The notes under the pieces were generated by a model, which saw nothing but the letters and a program-made list of their open reading frames with translations, made no database searches and was not told the origin of the DNA. A DNA stretch of 64,000 nt from Lutibacter agarilyticus (GTDB lineage: Bacteria; Bacteroidota; Bacteroidia; Flavobacteriales; Flavobacteriaceae): assembly GCF_900188235.1 (NCBI RefSeq), contig NZ_FZNT01000010.1:102094-166093 (forward strand). Direction: 5' to 3'. Shown here piece by piece: positions 36,132 to 44,635 of this stretch (position 1 is its first letter; every line of letters starts with the position of its first letter). The position numbers and the translations under genes are program-made.

Positions 36132-36896
36132 ATGAGTAATTTAAATAAAAAAGTAGCAGTAATTACAGGAGCTACAGGTGGAATAGGTTTTCAAGTAGCA
36201 AAAAGATTAGGACAAGATGGTTATACTGTAGTTTTAAACGGTATTGAAGATGAGATAGGAGCACAAAGAGTTGAAGAATTGACTGCTGAAGGAATCACAG
36301 CTGAGTATATTGGTTTTGACATGACAAATGACGAAGCGGTTACTGAAAATATCACTAAAATTGGTGAAAAATACGGGAAAATTGATTTACTTGTAAACAA
36401 TACAGGTGGTATTGGAGTTAGAGCTCGTTTTGAAGAAATGACAACTGATCAATACAAATTTGTTATGGCTTTAAATCTTGATTCAGTATTTTTTGCTTCA
36501 AGAGCAGCTATTCCTTTCCTTAAAAAAGGTGAAAATGCTTCAATCATAAACTATACTTCTAATGCAGCATGGAATGGTGCAGGACCAGGAGCTGGTATTT
36601 ATGCAGTGTCTAAAGGTGGAGTACAATCTATCACTAGAGCGTTAGCTAAAGATTTAGCTGAATACGGAATAAGAGTAAATGCAGTATCCCCTGGTACAAT
36701 TGATACGCCTTTTCACGCGCAAATTAAAGCAACCAAGCCAGAAGTTTTTGCTTCTTGGGCAAATAGTGTTTTATTAGGAAGATTAGGTCAACCAGAAGAA
36801 GTAGCATCTGTGGTTTCTTTCTTAGCAAGTGATGATGCTTCTTTTATTACAGCTGAAACGATCCAAATTGGTGGTGGTCAAGCTTTAGGAATATAG
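36132..36896 (+). CDS. SDR-family reductase, probable DEH reductase
   Basis: A 254-residue classical SDR. The cofactor motif TGATGGIG, the NNTGG motif, catalytic Tyr and Lys in YAVSKGG and the LGRLGQPEE tail are all intact, unlike the SDR at 5414. In alginate loci such SDRs reduce 4-deoxy-L-erythro-5-hexoseulose uronate (DEH) to 2-keto-3-deoxygluconate (KDG) with NADPH or NADH. Position 38 nt after the uronate transporter supports that role. Specificity cannot be read from the sequence alone. Confidence 0.88.
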   Translation: MSNLNKKVAVITGATGGIGFQVAKRLGQDGYTVVLNGIEDEIGAQRVEELTAEGITAEYIGFDMTNDEAVTENITKIGEKYGKIDLLVNNTGGIGVRARFEEMTTDQYKFVMALNLDSVFFASRAAIPFLKKGENASIINYTSNAAWNGAGPGAGIYAVSKGGVQSITRALAKDLAEYGIRVNAVSPGTIDTPFHAQIKATKPEVFASWANSVLLGRLGQPEEVASVVSFLASDDASFITAETIQIGGGQALGI

Positions 36897-36912
36897 TAAT
36901 ACAATATTTTTT

Positions 36913-36958
36913 ATTAAAGGGGAGTGTTCAATTTTTTTATTGAATGGTCCCCTTTAAT
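36913..36958 (+). promoter_or_regulatory. intercistronic hairpin between the reductase and PFK genes
   Basis: ATTAAAGGGGA (36913-36923) pairs with TCCCCTTTAAT (36948-36958), and an inner TTCAAT/ATTGAA stem lengthens it. It ends 12 bp before the next ATG and has no T-run, so it is more likely an mRNA stability or processing stem than a terminator. Confidence 0.55.
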
Positions 36959-36970
36959 TAACCATAAAAA

Positions 36971-38203
36971 ATGAGTACCCTTTTGAAAAAATCAATTGCA
37001 ATTATTTGTGGAGGTGGTCCGGCACCTGGAATTAATACTGTTATTAGCACGCTTGCTAAAACATTTTTGAAAGATGGATATAATGTTTTGGGTGTTCATC
37101 ATGGATATAAAGGGTTATTTTCTGAAAACCCATCTGTAAAATCTTTTGACTATCAAAGTGCTGATCGCATTTTTAGCCTAGGCGGTTCTACGTTAACTAT
37201 GAGTCGTTTTAAACCAAAAGATGCTGATTTTAAAGCAAACTTTTTTGAAAATAACAATGTAAAATTATTGGTAACTATTGGAGGTGATGATACTGCTTCT
37301 ACAGCAAGTAGACTAACAAAGTATTTAACAAATAAAAAATTAGATGTAACACATATTCACGTTCCAAAAACAATAGATAACGATTTACCGCTACCTGATA
37401 GAAATCCAACTTTTGGATTTCATACAGCAAAAGATGAAGGGGTTCGTATTGGAAATACGGTTTATGAAGATGCCCGAACCAGTGAAAATTGGTTTGTAGT
37501 TTCTGCAATGGGACGATCAGCAGGACACTTAGCATTTGGTATTGCTTCAGCCTGTCATTTTCCAATGATGATTATTCCTGAAATGTTCAATAAAACCAAC
37601 ATCACTTTTGAAAAGTTGACAAATATGATTATTTCGTCGATTATAAAAAGTAAAATTCGTGGCATTGAATACGGTGTAGCAATGGTTAGTGAAGGTGTAT
37701 TTCATTTTATGGATGAAGATGAAATAAAAAACTCAGGAATTAATTTTACCTATGATGATCACGGTCATCCAGAATTAGGAAATGTGAGTAAATCACACAT
37801 TTTTAATTATTTATTACAAGTTAAACTAAAAGAATTAGGCTTAGATATTAAATCTAGACCAGTTGAAATTGGGTACGAATTAAGATGTTGTAAACCAATT
37901 GCTTTCGACTTAACACTATGTACCTTATTAGGAATAGGTGTTAAGAAATTATACGACAAAGGAATAACAGGGTGTATTGTAAGTGCAAATTCAAATGGAG
38001 ATATAGCTCCGTTATATTTAAAAGATTTTGAAGATGAAAATGGAAAGGTTCAGCCAAGATTAGTGAATATTGAATCTGATATGGCTCAATTGTTTATGAA
38101 GCACTTAATATATATTGGAGAAAGCGATTACGTAGAAACTAAAAAATATGTTGAGGATCCTTCAGCATACGATTTTAAAAAAATATTGAACTGGGATTCA
38201 TAA
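36971..38203 (+). CDS. phosphofructokinase-family protein with PPi-type active site
   Basis: A 410-residue PfkA-superfamily protein. The nucleotide/phosphate loop reads GGGPAPGIN, then GGDDT (104-108), PKTIDND (132-138, catalytic Asp136) and MGRSAGHLA (180-188). Asp107 and Lys133 are the residues that mark PPi-dependent enzymes; ATP-dependent PFKs have Gly at both places. The usual sugar-phosphate motif is altered to GYELRCCKP. Such a protein could run fructose-1,6-bisphosphate to fructose-6-phosphate during growth on alginate, or act on another keto sugar acid such as KDG, since no KDG kinase gene is in the locus. The latter is speculation. Confidence 0.88.
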   Translation: MSTLLKKSIAIICGGGPAPGINTVISTLAKTFLKDGYNVLGVHHGYKGLFSENPSVKSFDYQSADRIFSLGGSTLTMSRFKPKDADFKANFFENNNVKLLVTIGGDDTASTASRLTKYLTNKKLDVTHIHVPKTIDNDLPLPDRNPTFGFHTAKDEGVRIGNTVYEDARTSENWFVVSAMGRSAGHLAFGIASACHFPMMIIPEMFNKTNITFEKLTNMIISSIIKSKIRGIEYGVAMVSEGVFHFMDEDEIKNSGINFTYDDHGHPELGNVSKSHIFNYLLQVKLKELGLDIKSRPVEIGYELRCCKPIAFDLTLCTLLGIGVKKLYDKGITGCIVSANSNGDIAPLYLKDFEDENGKVQPRLVNIESDMAQLFMKHLIYIGESDYVETKKYVEDPSAYDFKKILNWDS

Positions 38204-38230
38204 TTTTTAAATTTATAAAACACTCATACA

Positions 38231-40540
38231 ATGTATAAAAAGTTAGTAGTAGTTATGTCGATTTTGTTGTTCATATCCTGTAATGAGGTACCAACAAATA
38301 CAATTAATGTTGAAGATATTCAACAGTTAAATTCAGCAATTGAAGGGGCAAAACCTGGAGATGAAATTGTGCTAGCCAATGGTATTTGGAAAGATGTACA
38401 AATTAAATTTATTGGAAAAGGAACAAAAGAACAACCTATAATATTAAGAGCCGAAACAGCGGGAAAGGTTTTTATTGAAGGAATTTCAAATTTAGAATTT
38501 GGTGGCGAGTATTTAGAGGTTAGCGGATTGTATTTTAGAAACGGACATACACCAACTAAAAATGTAATTGCATTTAGAATTAGTCCAGATCAAGTAGCTA
38601 ATAATTGTAGAGTAACCAATTGTGTAATTTTAGATTTTAATCAATTACAACGTGATAATGATGATTTATGGGTACAGTTTTTTGGAAAACACAACCAATT
38701 AGATCATTGTTATATTGCTGGTAAAACAAACGGAGGACCAACAGTTAGAGTTGATTTAAAAGGAAACCAAAGTATTAGAAATTATCATCAAATTGTGAAC
38801 AATCACTTTGGTCCTAGGCCAAGAAAAGGTGGTGCAAGAGGCGAAACTATTCAGTTAGGAAGTAGTTTCACATCTATGAGTCCAAGTAACACCGTTATAG
38901 CAAACAACCTGTTTGAAGAATGTAATGGAGAGGTAGAGGTAATTTCAAGTAAAACCAATTTCAACGAAATTAAAAACAATGTATTTTACATGAGTGAAGG
39001 CTCTGTGGTAACCAGACACGGAAACTATTGCGTTATTGATGGAAATTACTTTATTGGAGACGGGAAGAACGAAAATATTGGAGGAATTAGAATTATAAAT
39101 ACAGGTCATTCAATTGTAAATAATTATTTCTATAACTTAATAGGTGAAAACTTTAGAAGTCCTTTGGCGGTTATGAATGGCATACCAAAATCACCATTAA
39201 ATAGATACAATCAGGTTACAGATATTATAGTTGCATATAATACCTATGTAAACTGTAAATCGCCTTGGCAATTTGGAGTAGGTACAAATATTGCTCAAAA
39301 AGATGTATTGCCTTTGTCTGAAATTCGTTCAGCAAGACCACTAAGATCTGTAGTTGCAAATAATGTAATTTACAATAAAGTGGGCGATACTGAGCCAATA
39401 ATTGAACATGATAAAGCAGATGGAGTACTATTTAAAAGTAATATCATCAACAATCAAGGTGTTGCATTTAAAGATGAGGAAAGAATTACACCAAGCAGTT
39501 TTGAATTAACACAAGTAGCTGATTATATATTTCTTCCAATAGGTATTTCAAATGAAATTGAACCTTACAATGGTTATGGTTTTGAAGCTATTTCAGAAGA
39601 TCTTTTTGGAAACTCAAGAGCCAATTCAAATTCAATAGGAGCAACTATTCAAACTGAAGCTAAAGATCCTTCTATTTTAGATAAGAAAAAATATGGAGCT
39701 AGCTGGTATTCAAATGAAAAACCAGCTTATGAAGCTGTAACTTTTGAAGTTACAAATGCTACAGATTTAACAGCAAAACTTACCGAAGCTAGAGCTGGTG
39801 ATATTATTTCTTTAAGTGAAGGACAATTTGTGGTTTCAAAATCATTGGTAATTAATAAAAGTATTACAATTCAATCGTCATCTAATAAAAAAGCTGAAAT
39901 TGTTTTTGAAGGAGCAAATAACACTCCTTTATTTGAATTGAATCCTTACGGTATTTTAACGTTTAAAAACGTGGTGCTTTCAGGAAATGGAACGCAACAA
40001 GCTTTTGCAAGTTTAAAAGAAAATATGTCTAATCATTTTGGATTATTTGTTTCAGGATGTGAAATCAGTAATTTCAACTATGTTTTGAAAGCCTACAAAC
40101 AAACTTTTGCTGAAGAAATTTCGTTCACAAATAGTGCAATTTCTAATTGTGAAAACGGAATAGAACTTTCAGAAGAAACCAATGACAAGGGAGATTATAA
40201 TGTTGAATATTTAACCATTGATAATTGCCGATTTATCAACGTAAAAAGTAATATAGTTGATTATTATAGAGGTGGCTATGATGAATCTACCATTGGTGGT
40301 AATTTATTGGTGAGTAACAGTACTTTTGAAAATTGCGGGGCAAAAGAGGTTACTAATATTTTACTAAACACAAGAGGTATTGTAAACGTTGCCATTGAAA
40401 ACAATGTATTTAAAAACAACAGAGTAAAATTAGTAGCATTGTTGTGGGGAGCAAAAAATAATTCACATTCAAATAATAAGGTTCAAAATTCTGGTAAAAT
40501 TTTAGTAGAAGAAAACCTGAAAATGAAATTAATGTATTAA
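38231..40540 (+). CDS. second PL6-family alginate lyase, lipoprotein
   Basis: A 769-residue PL6 protein with a lipobox (LLFISC, Cys17). N-terminal PL6 beta-helix domain with EVEVISSKT and the catalytic Arg-His pair in VVTRHGNY near residue 262, then a second beta-helix domain (about 500-765). Its architecture matches the PL6 protein at 20623-23043, but sequence differs throughout, so it is an old paralogue and probably has a different substrate preference or location (lipid-anchored here, soluble there). It is co-directional with PFK upstream and the heparinase-like gene downstream. Confidence 0.93.
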   Translation: MYKKLVVVMSILLFISCNEVPTNTINVEDIQQLNSAIEGAKPGDEIVLANGIWKDVQIKFIGKGTKEQPIILRAETAGKVFIEGISNLEFGGEYLEVSGLYFRNGHTPTKNVIAFRISPDQVANNCRVTNCVILDFNQLQRDNDDLWVQFFGKHNQLDHCYIAGKTNGGPTVRVDLKGNQSIRNYHQIVNNHFGPRPRKGGARGETIQLGSSFTSMSPSNTVIANNLFEECNGEVEVISSKTNFNEIKNNVFYMSEGSVVTRHGNYCVIDGNYFIGDGKNENIGGIRIINTGHSIVNNYFYNLIGENFRSPLAVMNGIPKSPLNRYNQVTDIIVAYNTYVNCKSPWQFGVGTNIAQKDVLPLSEIRSARPLRSVVANNVIYNKVGDTEPIIEHDKADGVLFKSNIINNQGVAFKDEERITPSSFELTQVADYIFLPIGISNEIEPYNGYGFEAISEDLFGNSRANSNSIGATIQTEAKDPSILDKKKYGASWYSNEKPAYEAVTFEVTNATDLTAKLTEARAGDIISLSEGQFVVSKSLVINKSITIQSSSNKKAEIVFEGANNTPLFELNPYGILTFKNVVLSGNGTQQAFASLKENMSNHFGLFVSGCEISNFNYVLKAYKQTFAEEISFTNSAISNCENGIELSEETNDKGDYNVEYLTIDNCRFINVKSNIVDYYRGGYDESTIGGNLLVSNSTFENCGAKEVTNILLNTRGIVNVAIENNVFKNNRVKLVALLWGAKNNSHSNNKVQNSGKILVEENLKMKLMY

Positions 40541-40564
40541 TTCCTACGAATTAATTCCTTTTTT
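40536..40564 (+). terminator. partial terminator or attenuator between PL6 and the heparinase-like gene
   Basis: ATTAATTC (40536-40543) and GAATTAAT (40548-40555) form an AT-rich 8-bp stem overlapping the PL6 stop, followed by TCC and a T-run. Weak stem, so readthrough into the next gene is expected. Confidence 0.45.
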
Positions 40565-40596
40565 ATTGTTAAACTAAAAACAAATAGAATACAATT

Positions 40597-42831
40597 ATGA
40601 GATTTAAATATTTAATTTTTTGTACCTATTTGTTTTTTTCATGGATAGGTTTTGCTCAACAAATTCCTTCAAAAAAAGTAGTTAAAAATTCAAAACTTTC
40701 AAACTACTTAACTAAAGAAGTTAAAGAGAAATTAGCTGAAAAAGGTGTAATTTCTGATGCACAATTAGCAGCTTATTTAAGAGAAAAGTTTTCAGAACGT
40801 TATTTTTACGATTGGAAAAATTTTGAAGATCGTTTTAATAACTACAAAGAAATTTATCCGGAGAATGAAGCCGGACATACCGATAGAGCCTTAGATCATA
40901 TTTCAAAATACAATGCCAATACATATTGGGTATTACCTTTTAACTATTTAAACGGATCTCCGGTAAATGCATATGCCTTAAGGCATTTAGCGCGTCAGCA
41001 TAAAATGGTTGATATTGCTTACTATTACAATTACCAAGGTAAAGATGCTCAATATCTAAACTATTTCATCAATCAGATGAAGTCATTAAATACAGCTTTA
41101 CATAACGGGGAATATGAAAAAATTGAAGATGGTAATGGCGTTTATGAAGCATTTAGATCTGGGTACAGAGTTTTAAATTGGTTGCAAATTCACAATATGT
41201 TTTTGGGTGAAGCTGATTATACAGACGAAGCACAATTAAGAACAATTGCGACGTTATTGCAGCATGCATCTTATTTATTTGAAAGAAATCAAGAGTTTCA
41301 TGCCGGAAATCATCAAACAAGAGGTTTATCGGCATTGGCTATGGTTTCAATTTTATTAAGAGATTTTGAAGGAACGGATGTTTGGTACAAGCATGCAATG
41401 AAATTGCTAGAAGAACATTTATCAAAAGAAATTAATGACGACGGATTTCAATTTGAGCGTTCTTTACACTATCATATGAGTGATATTGGTAATTATTATT
41501 ATGTGTATCAATTAGCGAAAATTAGTGCTATTAAAGTAGATGAGTTTTGGGAAAACAAGTTAAAATCTTTGTTTACTACCTTGGCAAATATTGCTTATCC
41601 AGATAAATCGGCTCCAGTTTTACAAGATGATACTGACAATCCTTGGGCTGAAAAAAATGATATTTCAGGGGCTTTAACTTTAGGTTATTTGTTGTTTGAA
41701 GATCCTTCAATAGGTTATTTTGCAAACACCCATGTGGAATCTAAAATGTATTGGTATTTAAACAAAAAGCAATTGCAGCTACTTACTGCAATTCAGAAAC
41801 AAAAACCAACAATTAAATCTGTTGAATTTCCAACTACAGGTTATTATATTCAAAGAGATGGTTGGGAAGCTAACAATGCTATGATGATTATTTCTGCTGG
41901 GTTAGACGCTCACAAACCTGATCATCAACACGGAGATATGTTGGGTGTTCAGGCAATGGCAAACCAAAAAGTGGTGTTGCCAAATTATCAGGTTCGTTAT
42001 TCTTTAAAGGATTACGGATTCTTTAAGAATTCTATGGTAAAAAATGTTGCTTTGGTAGATGATGAGTTGCAAGGAAAACAATACACTTCAAATCAAGGAG
42101 GAAGCGGTTTCGGGAAATTTAAAGAATTACCTAATCCAAAAGTCATTGCTTGGAATACCAATAAAGATTTTGATTTGTTTGTAGGAAGTCATGATGGTTT
42201 TGAGAATGTTGGTGTAAATTACACACGACAAGTAATAAATATTAAAAACGATTTTTGGATTGTAAAAGATAATTTCAAAGCTTCAGAAGAGCATAACTTT
42301 AAGCAAGTTTGGCAAGGTCATTATTCATTTGAAAATCAACCAAATTTAGTGAGAGCTACTTTTGATGACGCTTCTGGATCAGATATTTTTCAACTTCGAA
42401 AAGTAGACAAGGCTGAAAGTGGTGGAACAAGAGGAAAGCAATGGGCAATACTTTCAAAGAAAGCGTCAAAATTTAATTTTATTACCGCTATTTATCCTTA
42501 CAAAGGTTACAGCAATAGAATTAACGAGTTGGACGATGCTCCTAATCTAAAAGGTTGGAATCTAAACAATATAAATTTTAATTTGGACGGAAACGATGTT
42601 GTTTCATTATCAAAAAAACAATCACATTTTATTTTTGGTGTTAAAAAATTAATCTATAAATCAGTTATCATTACTTTTTCTGAAGAGGCTGATATTTATA
42701 TAGTTCTAAATGAAGATGAAGTTGACCTACAGTTAATTGGTTTAACAGCACAAGAAATTTCAATTTCTAATTCAGAAGGGGAATATGCTGAAAACATAGA
42801 GTTTAACAAGGTTTTAAAAATGAAGCTATAG
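40597..42831 (+). CDS. heparinase II/III-family polysaccharide lyase, PL family uncertain
   Basis: A 744-residue exported protein. A signal peptide (YLFFSWIGFAQQ) precedes an alpha/alpha-toroid domain (about 110-400; FHAGNHQTRGLSALAM, LHYHMSDIGNYYY) and a C-terminal heparinase II/III beta-sheet domain with DHQHGDMLGV. The fold is that of PL12, PL15, PL17, PL21 and PL39. It differs clearly from the PL17 protein at 24102, for example HAGNHQTRG in place of HNHSTWGNA. A role on alginate or on alginate oligomers with other decoration is inferred from position as the last gene of the locus. PL39 would be my first guess. Confidence 0.82.
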   Translation: MRFKYLIFCTYLFFSWIGFAQQIPSKKVVKNSKLSNYLTKEVKEKLAEKGVISDAQLAAYLREKFSERYFYDWKNFEDRFNNYKEIYPENEAGHTDRALDHISKYNANTYWVLPFNYLNGSPVNAYALRHLARQHKMVDIAYYYNYQGKDAQYLNYFINQMKSLNTALHNGEYEKIEDGNGVYEAFRSGYRVLNWLQIHNMFLGEADYTDEAQLRTIATLLQHASYLFERNQEFHAGNHQTRGLSALAMVSILLRDFEGTDVWYKHAMKLLEEHLSKEINDDGFQFERSLHYHMSDIGNYYYVYQLAKISAIKVDEFWENKLKSLFTTLANIAYPDKSAPVLQDDTDNPWAEKNDISGALTLGYLLFEDPSIGYFANTHVESKMYWYLNKKQLQLLTAIQKQKPTIKSVEFPTTGYYIQRDGWEANNAMMIISAGLDAHKPDHQHGDMLGVQAMANQKVVLPNYQVRYSLKDYGFFKNSMVKNVALVDDELQGKQYTSNQGGSGFGKFKELPNPKVIAWNTNKDFDLFVGSHDGFENVGVNYTRQVINIKNDFWIVKDNFKASEEHNFKQVWQGHYSFENQPNLVRATFDDASGSDIFQLRKVDKAESGGTRGKQWAILSKKASKFNFITAIYPYKGYSNRINELDDAPNLKGWNLNNINFNLDGNDVVSLSKKQSHFIFGVKKLIYKSVIITFSEEADIYIVLNEDEVDLQLIGLTAQEISISNSEGEYAENIEFNKVLKMKL

Positions 42832-43244
42832 TAGCTGTGTGCGAGCAATATGTTTATTGCGTTGACAAAAATAAATAGAGCTAAATGAAGGCTGTTGACG
42901 ATTAGAAAAATTTATGTTAAGTCAATGTTGTTGTTTAATCCCTTTACCTTTGGCACCTCTTCTTAAAAGGTGAAGAGTTGAAATTTAGTGTATTTAATGA
43001 AATTCCCTTGTAATTATATTTTATGAAATAAATTGAGCGTATTGTGAACACCTTATTACTTTCACGTATGATCATACTTTGTTCTAAAGTTTGTTTTGGA
43101 AACGGATTAAATTGGATTTATCAATGGAGCTGATTGCTTCTATGTGACCGGAATAAAACTTAATTTAGAGGTACAGTTTTTCTTTACATGAGCACTAATT
43201 ACAAATTAGTGCTCGCAAGGTGAAATTTTAGCCTCTCTTTTTTA
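42832..43244. other. non-coding gap with a perfect hairpin
   Basis: No coding ORF. At 43190-43214, GAGCACTAATT and AATTAGTGCTC form an 11-bp perfect stem with an ACA loop and no T-run on either side. A smaller stem, GCAATA/TATTGC, lies just after the preceding gene near 42845-42860. Confidence 0.5.
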
Positions 43245-43655
43245 TTAAATTACAGGAACTTCAATAGTTAAGAACTTATCTTGCCCATCGGGATCTTCTC
43301 CTTGATAAAATTTAAAAATATAAGGTTCATACTGTAGGGCCTGTACAGGTATTGTAAATGTAATTTCTCTAATGTTTTGAGTGCAAGCAACACCATCATC
43401 AACATGTACAATTGGGTAAATAAGCCTTGAAGTTCCTTCATAGAAATAATCATATTGATTATAAAAATAATAACAACTGTTTGGTAACTCTATAGTGACA
43501 TTAATTCTATAGGTCCGTCCAAAAACAAATTCATCGGGAAGTTCAGCACTTATAACACTTGTATATTCTAAGTGATAATCATGGTCGTTATCGTCGTTAT
43601 CGTTACATCCAACTATTAAAAAAGAAATCAAAAAAAGTGTGATAAAATGTTTCAT
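43245..43655 (-). CDS. small hypothetical lipoprotein
   Basis: A 136-residue protein with a clear lipoprotein signal (FLISFLIVGC, Cys17) followed by an Asp/Asn-rich linker (NDNDDNDHDYH) and a beta-rich domain with many aromatic residues and two Cys (NSCYYF, VACTQN) that could form a disulfide. No family recognised. It stands alone on the minus strand after the alginate locus. Confidence 0.65.
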   Translation of the reverse strand: MKHFITLFLISFLIVGCNDNDDNDHDYHLEYTSVISAELPDEFVFGRTYRINVTIELPNSCYYFYNQYDYFYEGTSRLIYPIVHVDDGVACTQNIREITFTIPVQALQYEPYIFKFYQGEDPDGQDKFLTIEVPVI

Positions 43656-44258
43656 AATAATTAAAATTAAATAAAGTTGAATTTATTGTTGTGATATGTA
43701 AATTTATATTTTTTCCTAATTATTAGGAAAAAAAATAAGCTATTTAACATTTAGCTTAATGGGTTTCAAATAAGGGTTAATACCCTGTAATTTTGTTGCA
43801 GTACTTTACTGGTGTTAAATTCGGGTTAATTTGCCTAGCTTAAGCTTTGGTTCCTTTAGCCTTTTTTAATTTAGGGTTCCAAATATTTAAAGGGATTTTC
43901 TTTTTTAGACTTATATTAAGTCTTTTTCCATTTACAGTTACTCTTATATATAAGAGTGCTTCGTTGTTAATTAATCTTGAACTTTATATCCAAGAGTTTG
44001 TTGAGAATGTGTTTTTTGTACGCATAGCAGTCGTCTTTTAAATGTTTAACATTGTTTGTGACGAAAGTCAAATCCACTATACTAATTTATATTTGATTTA
44101 ATGAAAGTGTCTGCTGAGCAGACACTTTCAAAAATAGCAGACAGTTAACTACCATTTTATATCAAATAGAACCAAATTCTATGTACTCCTAAAAACTTAA
44201 AAAACCACCTAAATCATAGGATTTAGATGGTTTTGTTGCTAATTCTTATTAGCTTTAG
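43656..44258. other. non-coding gap with a 29-bp palindrome
   Basis: No supported gene; the frame at 43847-44041 has no coding character. At 44102-44130 an exact palindrome with 14-bp arms around one central G begins TGAAAGTGTCTGCT. It has no T-run. A partial copy, AGCAGACAG, follows at 44136-44144. Confidence 0.5.
44199..44235 (-). terminator. terminator for tRNA-Arg
   Basis: On the minus strand AAAACCATCTAAATC pairs with GATTTAGGTGGTTTT through one U-G wobble and is followed by further T residues, 24 nt downstream of the tRNA. Confidence 0.75.
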
Positions 44259-44332
44259 TGACCTCGACAGGATTCAAACCTGTAACCTCTTGAGCCGTAA
44301 TCAAGTGCGCTATTCAGTTGCGCCACGAGGCC
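44259..44332 (-). tRNA. tRNA-Arg(ACG)
   Basis: A 74-nt cloverleaf on the minus strand. The acceptor GGCCTCG pairs with CGAGGTC, the anticodon stem CTTGA/TCAAG holds the loop TTACGGC, giving anticodon ACG (34th base probably edited to inosine), and the T-arm is ACAGGTTTGAATCCTGT. CCA is not encoded. Confidence 0.93.
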
Positions 44333-44368
44333 GTTTTAACGGGTGCAAATATAATATAATTTTATTAT

Positions 44369-44518
44369 TTACAAACTATTTTTTGTAATAAAATAACGCC
44401 ATCCAATAATAGCCAATTGCCATTTCTTTGCATAAGCCATATCAAGTCCTTTTTTTGTGAAGCTAGGAAGTAATAATGAGTTAACTTTTGCTAAAAAAAT
44501 AAATAGATTTTTTTTCAT
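44369..44518 (-). CDS. small conserved protein, 49 residues
   Basis: A 49-residue basic protein directly upstream of tRNA-Arg on the minus strand (37 bp apart). It starts MKKNLFIFLAKVNSLLLPSF and ends IIGWRYFITKNSL. I recall very similar short proteins across Flavobacteriaceae, in databases sometimes wrongly labelled SsrA-binding protein. It has one weak amphipathic hydrophobic stretch. The recurrence of the LAKxNxxLLPS and QLAIIGWR patterns supports a real gene. The function is unknown. Confidence 0.65.
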   Translation of the reverse strand: MKKNLFIFLAKVNSLLLPSFTKKGLDMAYAKKWQLAIIGWRYFITKNSL

Positions 44519-44540
44519 ATTGCAAAGTTACGTAAATAAA

Positions 44541-44565
44541 AAAATCTCACAAAATGTGAGATTTT
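44541..44565 (-). terminator. minus-strand terminator without an assigned upstream gene
   Basis: AAAATCTCACA (44541-44551) pairs with TGTGAGATTTT (44555-44565). On the minus strand it is followed by a T-run, so it ends a leftward transcript that begins somewhere in 44566-45100. Confidence 0.6.
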
Positions 44566-44635
44566 GAACTATAACAAACAGATTGTATTTGTTAAAGTGG
44601 AGTAGATTTGTTTTTAGTAATAAAAGTTGTATTTG

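Noticed and set aside
43847..44041. 64-residue frame in the gap before tRNA-Arg
   Set aside because: Low-complexity, Phe-rich translation with no ribosome site, no neighbours and no recognisable motif.
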